A stretch of 45,671 nucleotides of DNA, from IMG/VR virus record IMGVR_UViG_3300045929_000065, positions 1 through 45,671 of that record. One strand, 5' to 3'. Below the pieces are notes generated by a model. It was not told where the DNA came from, made no database searches, and saw nothing but the letters and a program-made list of their open reading frames with translations. Numbering within the stretch: the stretch's first letter is position 1; every line of letters begins with the position of its first letter. The stretch comes from a virus. The position numbers and the translations under genes are program-made. Shown here one piece after another: positions 38,946-45,671 of the stretch.

Positions 38946-39863
38946 ATGCAGCATCTCGCCAACGATATCCCAGCCGCCGTTACGCAGCTGTTGTCCGACA
39001 CCGACCGTCTGGTGAAATGGTCGGACGACAAGCTCGCCCTGCGCCTCCTGACCGCAGAGCGCGCCTACCTGCAATCGGTGGCCAACGGCCTCCGCCTCGT
39101 GCTGCAAGCGATCGACCGCCAGCAGACGAGCGTGAGCAATGGCTTTGAGCACTGGAAAATCGATCATCTGAGCGCGTCCTCGCTCAACTTCTGGCGCTCC
39201 TCGCCGGGTGTTTGGGTGCGGCGCTACCTGTTCCAGCAGAAGGAGGAGGACAAGCCGGCGGTGCTGCGCGGGCGCGCGGTCGAAGCCGGTGGTGTCCATT
39301 ACCTGCGCACCGGCGACATGGATGCGAGCGTGGGGGTCGCGCTCGGTGAGTATACCGAGCTCATGCAGGGCGAGATCAACGACGCCTCGATCAAGCAGGC
39401 CACGCTGATCGGCCCGATGGTGCGCAAGTTCGAGTTCTGGAAACCGCCCTCGACCCTCAACGCCGTCCAGATCCGGATCGAGCACTGGCTACCGGGGGTG
39501 CCGGTGCCGTTCATTGGCTTCATCGACCTGTCGTTCGACGGGATCGACGTCGACATCAAGTCGACCGAGACGCTGCCGAGCAAGCCACGCCCCGATCATG
39601 TGCGGCAGGTTTCGCTCTACCGCGCCGCCCGCCATCGCGGCGGCGGGGTGCTCTACGTCACGCCCTCACGCCATGCGTTCTATGAAATCTCGGATGCGGA
39701 CACCGAGCGCTGCATCGCCGAGATGACGCACGAGGCCATGCAGCTCGGCGAATTCCTGGGCCTGGTCAAGACGCGCAAGCAGGCTGCGTGCCTGCCGATC
39801 GACTGGGATGACTACCGGGCGCCCAAGCGGGTGCCGATCGAACACCTCCTCGATGCTGGATGA
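38946..39863 (+). CDS. PD-(D/E)XK nuclease-fold exonuclease (RecB/Cas4-like)
   Basis: 305 residues. LSASSLNFWRSSPGVWVRRY is the N-terminal recognition block of PDDEXK_1 nucleases. The active site reads IEHW (Glu179), GFIDLSFDG (Asp194), DVDIKST (Asp203-x-Lys205), then HVRQVSLYRAA (Gln221, Tyr225). It likely makes ssDNA for phage recombination together with the SSB-like protein downstream. First gene of the early-right operon; the ATG lies within ~4 bases of the predicted transcript start. Confidence 0.8.
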   Translation: MQHLANDIPAAVTQLLSDTDRLVKWSDDKLALRLLTAERAYLQSVANGLRLVLQAIDRQQTSVSNGFEHWKIDHLSASSLNFWRSSPGVWVRRYLFQQKEEDKPAVLRGRAVEAGGVHYLRTGDMDASVGVALGEYTELMQGEINDASIKQATLIGPMVRKFEFWKPPSTLNAVQIRIEHWLPGVPVPFIGFIDLSFDGIDVDIKSTETLPSKPRPDHVRQVSLYRAARHRGGGVLYVTPSRHAFYEISDADTERCIAEMTHEAMQLGEFLGLVKTRKQAACLPIDWDDYRAPKRVPIEHLLDAG

Positions 39864-39881
39864 TATCAATAAGGAGATGGA

Positions 39882-40406
39882 ATGATGGGCACCATTCACA
39901 AGTTTCAACCAAAGCCTGATCAGGATGTTCTGTTGTGCTCATCGTGCGGTGCACAGTCGACAGCAGCATGCGGCTGTGGCGTGGCATATGTCCCGACGTC
40001 GGCACAGAAGCGTGAGGCGATCGCCGAAGCACTGACCGCCGATGCCGGCAGAAGCGATCGGCAGATCGCGAAGACGGTTGGTGTGAGCCCGACGACGGTA
40101 GCATCGGTGCGCGCTTCTAATGTCCAGTTTGGACACACCGAACGCCTCGAAGCAAGCGGTCGCAGGGCGCGCGGGCGCAAGCCGCAGGTCTCGGACACCA
40201 GCAAGCAGATGATTGCATTATCGAACGAACTGTTCCGCGACTTGGCTAGCGCGCGCGACCGTTTCGAGCAGCGCTTGGAACGTTGGTACGCCAAGCATCC
40301 CAGCGATGCCGCCAAGCGATCGGTCAGCGATGCGCTAACACTGACGGCGGACACCTACAGAAAATGGGCGCGCAAATTGGGCCGCAGCATCATCACAGGA
40401 GATTAG
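39882..40406 (+). CDS. HTH DNA-binding protein with N-terminal zinc ribbon
   Basis: 174 residues: CSSCGAQSTAACGCG near the N-terminus, then RSDRQIAKTVGVSPTTVASV, a clear helix-turn-helix of the ParB/HTH_23 kind, followed by a helical C-terminal half (LFRDLASARDRFEQRLERWY). AAGGAGATGGA precedes the start. Likely a regulator or a DNA-organising protein of the early operon. Confidence 0.65.
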   Translation: MMGTIHKFQPKPDQDVLLCSSCGAQSTAACGCGVAYVPTSAQKREAIAEALTADAGRSDRQIAKTVGVSPTTVASVRASNVQFGHTERLEASGRRARGRKPQVSDTSKQMIALSNELFRDLASARDRFEQRLERWYAKHPSDAAKRSVSDALTLTADTYRKWARKLGRSIITGD

Positions 40407-40409
40407 GTC

Positions 40410-40934
40410 ATGTCAAAGATGCGCCACTACGTCATGCCGGACGGCAGCAAGTATCCCCTCACCGAGGCGGAGCACGACATTGGCTTCGTGGTCTACAAGT
40501 CCGACCGCAGGAAAGCGAAGACTGGTGACCCAACTTGTTGTTTGATCGCGTTGGGCATCAGAAAGAACCCATCAGTGCTGGGTGCGTACATCGGCAGCGG
40601 CAAGGATGCCTATGTGATTTTCAAGGCCAATAAGCGCCTGCCGGCGCGAGCCGTGCATTTTACCATTCCTGCCAAGACGGCGAAGGTGCGAGACAAATTC
40701 GATGTCAAGGGCTCGCCCCCGACACAGCAAATCCTCCTGAAGGCCCCGACCGAGGCCCGCACCCTCGAGGCTCGGTCCAAATTAAACAAGCGCCGCCGGG
40801 ACGAGATCAAGGCTGGGGCAACCATCAGCAAGAGGATCGTGCCGCCGCAGCCGAAGCGGGTGATCACGCTGCGCCCACGGGCCCACATCGTCGGGAACAC
40901 CGTCGAGGTGCCGACAGCAGCAACTGCTGCCTGA
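40410..40934 (+). CDS. hypothetical early protein
   Basis: 174 residues. The N-terminal ~60 form a mixed domain (YPLTEAEHDIGFVVYKSDRR, CCLIALGIRKNPSVLGAYIG), then a very basic helical stretch (ARSKLNKRRRDEIKAG) and a beta C-terminus. AGGAG lies upstream (GGAGATTAGGTC). No family was recognised; basic charge suggests nucleic-acid contact. Placed between the HTH protein and the SSB-like protein. Confidence 0.55.
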   Translation: MSKMRHYVMPDGSKYPLTEAEHDIGFVVYKSDRRKAKTGDPTCCLIALGIRKNPSVLGAYIGSGKDAYVIFKANKRLPARAVHFTIPAKTAKVRDKFDVKGSPPTQQILLKAPTEARTLEARSKLNKRRRDEIKAGATISKRIVPPQPKRVITLRPRAHIVGNTVEVPTAATAA

Positions 40935-40943
40935 GGTGAGCCC

Positions 40944-41567
40944 ATGCAGATACCAGCACCATCAGACAGCGAATTCGAGCTGCCGCCGGCCGGCACGCAC
41001 ATCGCGGTCTGTTACCGAGTGATCGACCTTGGCACCCAGCAGGGCTCGTTCAACGGTCAGCCCAAGACCCAGCATAAGGTGCTGATCGGCTGGGAGCTCA
41101 GTGACGAGCGCATGAAGGACGAGCGCCCGTTCAGCATCTCACAGCGCTACACCTGGAGCATGAGTGAGAAGGCGACGTTGCGCAAGCACCTGGAGAGCTG
41201 GCGCGGTCAGCCGTTCACCTCGGCGGACTTCGGGCCGGGCGGGTTCAACATCAAGAACATTCTCGGCGTCGGCTGTTTAATCACGATTCAGCATGTTGCT
41301 CGTCCCGATGGCCGCATCTTCGCCAACGTCACCGGCGTCAGCAAGCTGATGAAGGGCATGGTGACGCCGCCGATGGTGAACGAGCGCCTGTATCTGTGGA
41401 TCCATCCCGGCCTGTGGTCGAACGATCTGTTCCACAAGCTCGGCAAGGGTCTGCAGCAGACAATCATGGTGTCGCCGGAGTATCGCGAGTTGATCGTCGC
41501 CAACGGTCCCGACGATCCACCGCCGGCGGATGAGAACGACTATGGCGGCGATCAAATTCCGTTCTAG
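40944..41567 (+). CDS. single-stranded DNA-binding-like protein
   Basis: 207 residues: a beta-rich OB-type body (THIAVCYRVIDLGTQQGSFN, HKVLIGWELSD, VGCLITIQHVARPDGRIFAN) and an acidic C-terminal tail ending GGDQIPF, the peptide by which SSBs bind partner proteins (usual tip DIPF). Likely coats ssDNA made by the PD-(D/E)XK nuclease and in replication. GAGGTGA lies upstream. Confidence 0.75.
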   Translation: MQIPAPSDSEFELPPAGTHIAVCYRVIDLGTQQGSFNGQPKTQHKVLIGWELSDERMKDERPFSISQRYTWSMSEKATLRKHLESWRGQPFTSADFGPGGFNIKNILGVGCLITIQHVARPDGRIFANVTGVSKLMKGMVTPPMVNERLYLWIHPGLWSNDLFHKLGKGLQQTIMVSPEYRELIVANGPDDPPPADENDYGGDQIPF

Positions 41568-41569
41568 CC

Positions 41570-41914
41570 ATGCAACCGCCTAATCCAAATCCAAACCATC
41601 CGCTCTCGGAGCAGTACCGACTGGCTGCGATCAAATGGACCGATGCCGACAGCGCGGCCGATTTGTTGGAGAGCACCAAATCGGCAGTGTTCTCACAGCG
41701 CGTGAACACACTGATGGAGGCAACGCCGAAACTGTCGACAGCCAAGGCCGAGACGATGGTGCGGGCCTCAATGGAATGGTGGGATCACGTGAGAAAAATC
41801 GTGGCTGCTCGCAAGCATGCCAATTTGTTGAGGGTGGACGTGCGGGTCATCGAGATGAAACACCGCGAATGGATATCGGATGATGCAAACAAACGCGCGG
41901 AGTCACGGCTATGA
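41570..41914 (+). CDS. 114-aa helical hypothetical protein
   Basis: Starts 2 bp after the SSB-like gene. MQPPNPNPNHPLSEQYRLAA then a helical body (ETMVRASMEWWDHVRKIVAA). No family was recognised. Its stop overlaps the next start (ATGA). Confidence 0.55.
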   Translation: MQPPNPNPNHPLSEQYRLAAIKWTDADSAADLLESTKSAVFSQRVNTLMEATPKLSTAKAETMVRASMEWWDHVRKIVAARKHANLLRVDVRVIEMKHREWISDDANKRAESRL

Positions 41915-42147
41915 CCTACAAGAATTATCCGCTCGATGTATGTGTCAAGGCGGCCGACAAGCTCATCGAGCAAGGCGCCGCCATTTATCAGAAATGGTCC
42001 TGCTCCCATTGCGGCTCGCGCCAGACCATGGACGTGCAGAACACGTTCTTCAGGTCGGGCATATGCGAGGACTGCAGCAAGACGTCTCCCATCACTCACT
42101 GCAACTACACCGCCGTGTTCATGGGGCGGTTACCGGTGAAGCAATGA
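41911..42147 (+). CDS. zinc-finger small protein
   Basis: 78 residues with CSHCGSRQTMDVQN...CEDCSK, a two-pair zinc ribbon, after a helical N-terminus (DVCVKAADKLIEQGAAIYQK). ATGA overlaps at both ends. Function unknown. Confidence 0.6.
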   Translation: MTYKNYPLDVCVKAADKLIEQGAAIYQKWSCSHCGSRQTMDVQNTFFRSGICEDCSKTSPITHCNYTAVFMGRLPVKQ

Positions 42148-42347
42148 GCGACATGAATGCACGATTGGCGACCGAGGCCGAGCGGCTGGTGCCGGCGCTG
42201 GTCGACGAGAACCGCAAGATGCGCGAGGCGCTCGAGCAGATCAAAAGGATTTATCTGACTGACGGCAATCCAAAAACTCAGCGCGAGGAAATGTACTACA
42301 TCGCAGCGCGAGTGCTGCATCAGGCCGCAACGATCAGGATCGTGTGA
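42144..42347 (+). CDS. 67-aa coiled-coil-like small protein
   Basis: MSDMNARLATEAERLVPALV, DENRKMREALEQIKRIYLTD and ARVLHQAATIRIV: a fully helical protein starting ATGA-coupled to the zinc protein. No family was recognised. Confidence 0.55.
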   Translation: MSDMNARLATEAERLVPALVDENRKMREALEQIKRIYLTDGNPKTQREEMYYIAARVLHQAATIRIV

Positions 42348-42360
42348 AGGAGAGTGTCGC

Positions 42361-42936
42361 ATGCCCGCATTAGCTGAGCGCAAAATCGAACAAGGTCGCA
42401 AGGTGGTGCGACCGTTGAAGGTATTGGTGCCGATGATAGCAAGTGAATTGTCGGCTGCAGATCGGGCGGGCATGGAGCACTATCGCCGCGCCGGGGTAAT
42501 GCTGTTGGAAGCAAAAGATCAAGTGGCGCGGGGTTCATGGGCACGCTGGCTGACTAAGAATTTTGAACTAAGTCAAACGTCAGCGAGACGCTATATGCGG
42601 CTGGCGCGCATCGACGATGATGCGAGCGCGCAATCAACCCCGGGGGCTGAAACACTGAAGGGTGCGATCGGCGAAAGGCCGGCGCGTCACGCGTGGACAG
42701 ACGTGCATCAACGTGCTGATCGCGTGAATGTCACCCGCCTCGCGGACGAACGTCAATCTCGTGAAAACGAAATCAAACTGCATCGCGAACTGGCGTTGCA
42801 ACTCATCGACTTGGGTTATCGCGCACTGGCGACGCGCCTTCACCCTGATCGCGGCGGCTCAAGAGATGCAATGGCGCGTCTCAATGTCGTGCGCGATGAA
42901 CTTAAATCGATCGCCGAAACGAGGAGGTTCATCTGA
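42361..42936 (+). CDS. DUF3102-like protein with C-terminal J-domain-like segment
   Basis: 191 residues. Residues about 38-82 (HYRRAGVMLLEAKDQVARGS, WARWLTKNFELSQTSARRYM) match DUF3102, an HTH-like family of phages and plasmids. Residues about 142-182 have a J-domain pattern: LIDLGYRALATRLHPDRGGS with His161-Pro162-Asp163, then MARLNVVRDELK. The HPD loop is what activates DnaK. AGGAG lies upstream. A DNA-binding J protein could bring host DnaK to phage DNA complexes. Confidence 0.7.
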   Translation: MPALAERKIEQGRKVVRPLKVLVPMIASELSAADRAGMEHYRRAGVMLLEAKDQVARGSWARWLTKNFELSQTSARRYMRLARIDDDASAQSTPGAETLKGAIGERPARHAWTDVHQRADRVNVTRLADERQSRENEIKLHRELALQLIDLGYRALATRLHPDRGGSRDAMARLNVVRDELKSIAETRRFI

Positions 42937-43166
42937 TGACTACCGCAGTGTCGAAGAAGATCAAGCAACAGACATCGGTTGTCCGCATGCATCTTGATGC
43001 GGTCGAGCGCGCGCGTGAAATCTATCTCGCACAGATCAAGCGGGCGGAAGCCGAATATTTCGACCGGATCAAGCGCGCGACAGCGCTTATCGAAGATGAC
43101 GCCACCGACGCGCCCGCCCCAACAGAACCACCCGCGCCCTCACCCACGCCGCAAGATGCAGGATGA
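42936..43166 (+). CDS. 76-aa coiled-coil protein with Pro-rich tail
   Basis: Residues 1-50 are helical and charged (VVRMHLDAVERAREIYLAQI, KRAEAEYFDRIKRA); the tail is Pro/Ala-rich. Starts one base into the previous stop (TGATG). No family was recognised. Confidence 0.5.
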   Translation: MTTAVSKKIKQQTSVVRMHLDAVERAREIYLAQIKRAEAEYFDRIKRATALIEDDATDAPAPTEPPAPSPTPQDAG

Positions 43167-43500
43167 ACGCGCGCGTCAAGGTGATCTGTTTTCCGGACCC
43201 GCACTGCGCGACGATGGCATGGCCAAAGCCGAGCAGCGCGACCCGGAATGGAACGAACTTGCCTACGCTGCCATCATCTCAATCGCCCAGCGCCAGCGCG
43301 AGCTCCACACTGATGATCTGATCGGGTTTTGCCGGCAATACCCGCCACCGAGCAAATACGCCATGGGGCCAGTCTGGATGAATGCAATCCGCGCCGGAGT
43401 CATTGCTGACACCGGACGGGTGCGACGCGCCACCGATCCCAAGAAGCACGCACACAAGATGGCGATCTATCAATCACTGATCTGGCGAGGCATCCGATGA
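43156..43500 (+). CDS. 114-aa hypothetical protein
   Basis: From ATG 43156, overlapping the previous gene by 11 bp. The product begins MQDERARQGDLFSGPALRDD and carries WNELAYAAIISIAQRQRELH, FCRQYPPPSKYAMGPVWMNA and a basic C-terminus. The QGDLF box near the N-terminus resembles a beta-clamp-binding motif (QxxLF), which would fit a replication accessory protein (inference). Confidence 0.55.
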   Translation: MQDERARQGDLFSGPALRDDGMAKAEQRDPEWNELAYAAIISIAQRQRELHTDDLIGFCRQYPPPSKYAMGPVWMNAIRAGVIADTGRVRRATDPKKHAHKMAIYQSLIWRGIR

Positions 43501-43886
43501 ATGATGAAGCTATTCCGATGCGGCGGCGAGAGCCCGTCGTCGAGACCGATTATGCCCCGCGTCCGCGCGCCAAATCCGAGCATTACGCCGCGGCCAGGGA
43601 CGAGTATGCCCGGCTCGAGCTCGAGAATAACGAGCAGCGGCACGAACTCGATCGCATGCGCAATGCGCTGCATGTCAGCGAGTTGAGGAACGTCGATCTG
43701 ATCGCGAAGGTCAAAAGCCTGGAGCTCGAGGCCGATGATCTCAAGGATCGCCTCAGCCGGGTAACCACACGATTGAATGTCGGCGCCGAACAATTCCTGG
43801 CAGCCCTGAAGGAATGCAACACGCCATTGAGCATGAACGCCGAGGCCAATGTGCTTGCGGCAGTCGAGAACGAGATCCAGCCATGA
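43497..43886 (+). CDS. 129-aa coiled-coil protein
   Basis: After a basic N-terminus the protein is one long coiled coil (YARLELENNEQRHELDRMRN, LIAKVKSLELEADDLKDRLS). ATGA overlaps at both ends. Function unknown; possible structural or dimerising partner. Confidence 0.55.
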   Translation: MNDEAIPMRRREPVVETDYAPRPRAKSEHYAAARDEYARLELENNEQRHELDRMRNALHVSELRNVDLIAKVKSLELEADDLKDRLSRVTTRLNVGAEQFLAALKECNTPLSMNAEANVLAAVENEIQP

Positions 43887-43975
43887 GCTCGCAGGCAATC
43901 CTCGTGATGTGGGTGATCAACGCAATCCTTTGGCTCATCGCGGTCATCGCGGTGACCTCGATGTTGCTGAAATGA
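43883..43975 (+). CDS. 30-aa single-TM micro-protein
   Basis: MSSQAILVMWVINAILWLIA then VIAVTSMLLK: almost entirely one membrane helix. It overlaps the stop before and the start after as ATGA, which makes it a credible gene despite its length. Possible membrane signalling or exclusion peptide. Confidence 0.5.
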   Translation: MSSQAILVMWVINAILWLIAVIAVTSMLLK

Positions 43976-44331
43976 CCACGCCCTGCCCCGAGACGCTCGA
44001 GCGCGAGGACGGCAAATTATTCCTCACCGATGCGGAACTGATCCGCCGGCTCGGCGTTCCTGAACGTTTGGGTTACAGCATCCTGCGCATGATGGACGCC
44101 GATCCCAAGTCCGGGTTTCCGAAGAAAGAGCGCCTGTGGGGAGACCGGCGCTACTGGCCAGCGGTGGCGGCCTACCTCGATGCCACCCTGGTTCCACGAT
44201 ACATTCCAACTGGCGCGGCTAGGCTCGCTACCGAAAACCGGGATCTCCGTTCCCGGCTGCCGCGTCAGACCACCCTAACGGAGCTCGCTCGACGGAGGAG
44301 CAGACATGACCTACCAACACCCGAAAATTGA
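43972..44331 (+). CDS. putative excisionase / winged-helix DNA-binding protein
   Basis: 119 residues. FLTDAELIRRLGVPERLGYS and FPKKERLWGDRRYWPAVAAY, LDATL resemble MerR/AlpA-type winged-helix proteins used as excisionases. It ends inside the integrase gene (26-bp overlap), the classic xis-int arrangement. The C-terminal ~30 residues are basic and variable. Confidence 0.65.
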   Translation: MTTPCPETLEREDGKLFLTDAELIRRLGVPERLGYSILRMMDADPKSGFPKKERLWGDRRYWPAVAAYLDATLVPRYIPTGAARLATENRDLRSRLPRQTTLTELARRRSRHDLPTPEN

Positions 44332-45610
44332 CAATGCGCCCGGCCTGCGGTGGAGGCCCCGCCAGAACGGCTGGGAAGCCCGCTGGTACGCGCGCGATGA
44401 CATGGTCAAGAAGGGCTTCCTGCCCAAGACCGCGCGCCTGTGGGCCGGTATTTCGCCAACGGCGGCCGAGCGGCAGTGGATATCCGAGCGCTGCAATCGC
44501 CTGCAGGACGAGCAGGCGATGTGGGCGCGCGGAGGCCTGCCGCAGGTTCGGACCTGGGATGGCACGCTGGCCGTGCTGATCGACCGCTATCAGACTGACG
44601 AGAACTCCGACTACCGCGATCTGCGGTATCACACGCAATTGGGCTACGACAGAAACTTCCGCCGCCTCGTCGCCGACCACGGCGAAGAGTTGCTGGCGGA
44701 TATCGATGCGCCGAGCCTGAAGCGGTTTCATCGCGACTGGAAAGCGGCCACCAGCGTGTCGACGGCACACGCTCTGATCGCGCATCTGCGCATCGTGGTT
44801 CGGTTCGGCGCCGCATTCGTGCAGGAAGCGCACGCCGATTGCGTGCGGCTGCGCGACGTGCTCAGCAACATGAAGTTCGAGGTCGCGAAGCCGCGGCGGA
44901 CGGTACTGACCGCTGAGCAGGCCGAGGCGATCCGGGCGAAGGCGCACGAGCTCGGCAAGCCGTCGATCGCGCTCGCCCAGGCGATCCTGTTCGATGGCGT
45001 GTTGCGGCAGAAGGATGTGGTGGGGGAGTGGGTGCCGCTGCGCGAGCCGGGGCTGTCCGATGTGACCAACGGCGCCAGCAAATGGCTGCGCGGCATTCGG
45101 TGGGAGGAACTCAGTGATCAGCTGGTACTGACGCACACCACCTCGAAAAAGCAGAAGGAAGTGGAAATCGATTTCCGGTTCGCGCCGATGATCATGCAGG
45201 AGCTCGACTGGCTATGGTCGCAGGGGTTGCCGGGGTTGCCCGCCAAGGGACCGATCGTCATCTGTGAGACCACGGGCCAGCCCTGGTACGCCAGCGAGTT
45301 CCGGCGCTGGTGGCGCAAGATCGCGGATGCGGCCGGGGTGCCGAAGGAGGTCTGGTCGATGGACAGCCGGGCCGGCGCCATCACCGAGGCGACCAAGGCG
45401 GGCGCGCCGGTCGAGATGATCAAGCATGCCGCAGCCCACTCCAATATCAGCACCACCGAGCGCTATGCGCGCGCGGGTGCGGAGAAGGCGGCGGTGGTCA
45501 TGCAGATGCGCGCCGAATACCGGGCGCGGGCACAGGAGAACAAACCGAAACTTTTGGGGACCGACTTCGGGAAGAGCCTGGACCTGGATCCTGGCGGATC
45601 AAGGACTTAG
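44306..45610 (+). CDS. int: tyrosine-type site-specific integrase
   Basis: 434 residues. N-terminal arm/core-binding domains (to about 200; LRWRPRQNGWEARW at the start), then the catalytic domain: LRQKDV (Arg234), TSKKQKE (Lys281 or nearby), MDSRAGAIT (Arg355), AHSNISTTERYAR (His378, Tyr387). A lysogenic lifestyle follows. GGAG (AGGAGCAGACATG) precedes the ATG. The 3' end is cut across the contig ends and repeated at 1-66. attP probably lies just after the stop. Confidence 0.92.
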   Translation: MTYQHPKIDNAPGLRWRPRQNGWEARWYARDDMVKKGFLPKTARLWAGISPTAAERQWISERCNRLQDEQAMWARGGLPQVRTWDGTLAVLIDRYQTDENSDYRDLRYHTQLGYDRNFRRLVADHGEELLADIDAPSLKRFHRDWKAATSVSTAHALIAHLRIVVRFGAAFVQEAHADCVRLRDVLSNMKFEVAKPRRTVLTAEQAEAIRAKAHELGKPSIALAQAILFDGVLRQKDVVGEWVPLREPGLSDVTNGASKWLRGIRWEELSDQLVLTHTTSKKQKEVEIDFRFAPMIMQELDWLWSQGLPGLPAKGPIVICETTGQPWYASEFRRWWRKIADAAGVPKEVWSMDSRAGAITEATKAGAPVEMIKHAAAHSNISTTERYARAGAEKAAVVMQMRAEYRARAQENKPKLLGTDFGKSLDLDPGGSRT

Positions 45611-45671
45611 CGCCGTGCGCGTTGAATCTGCATCGAGCCTAAGTGTTTGATATCATTGTCAGCAGTACTCG
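45545..45671. repeat. 127-bp terminal direct repeat, right copy
   Basis: Identical to 1-127; see the left copy. Together they close the circle, so 45,544 bp is the true unique length. Confidence 0.9.

Overview
The window is the genome of a temperate, short-tailed (podovirus-type) phage of an alphaproteobacterium, given as a circular assembly. The last 127 bases (45545-45671) repeat the first 127 exactly, so the unique circle is about 45,544 bp and one integrase gene spans the arbitrary cut. The host group is inferred from high G+C, a phage-borne GcrA-like cell-cycle regulator (a family confined to Alphaproteobacteria) and an S24-type repressor of the kind common there. No host genes or tRNA genes were found.

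Layout. (1) 436-32554, minus strand: one long late operon read right to left, with tight ATGA/TGATG overlaps. In transcription order it holds small terminase, an HNH nuclease, an FkbM methyltransferase, a GT9 glycosyltransferase, fibre and lectin-like proteins, an endonuclease VII gene inserted on the opposite strand, a 912-residue repeat protein, a GT-A glycosyltransferase, an HNH gene broken by an insertion sequence, large terminase, portal and its small neighbours, scaffold, major capsid, tail tube/adaptor proteins, internal virion (ejection) proteins, a fibre, a three-domain lysin and small membrane proteins for lysis. It ends at tandem rho-independent terminators (129-219). (2) 32585-33745, plus strand: a small-gene island with its own promoter, followed by a repeat-bearing, poorly resolved stretch to about 34.3 kb. 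(3) 34329-37944, minus strand: early-left operon with Cro/YdaS-like protein, GcrA-like regulator, RusA resolvase, a lambda-O-like initiator carrying iterons and a G-rich tract, and a NusG/RfaH-like antiterminator. (4) 38183-38866, plus strand: the repressor. (5) 38946-45610, plus strand: early-right operon with a PD-(D/E)XK nuclease, an HTH/zinc protein, an SSB-like protein, a DUF3102 plus J-domain protein, small proteins, a putative excisionase and the tyrosine integrase.

Most notable points. A 245-nt ORF-less group I intron interrupts the major capsid gene; splicing restores a 361-residue N4-gp56-type capsid protein. A 1,900-bp IS1595-family element with 24-bp inverted ends and a perfect 8-bp target duplication sits inside an HNH endonuclease gene and carries a PP-loop/PAPS-reductase-like passenger gene. 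The replication initiator gene contains seven ~10-bp iterons beside a polypurine G-quadruplex-like tract. The two divergent early promoters share the same operator palindrome over the -10 and lie almost on the start codons, which predicts near-leaderless early transcripts. Three HNH/endonuclease VII genes, the intron and the IS make this an unusually mobile-element-rich phage genome.
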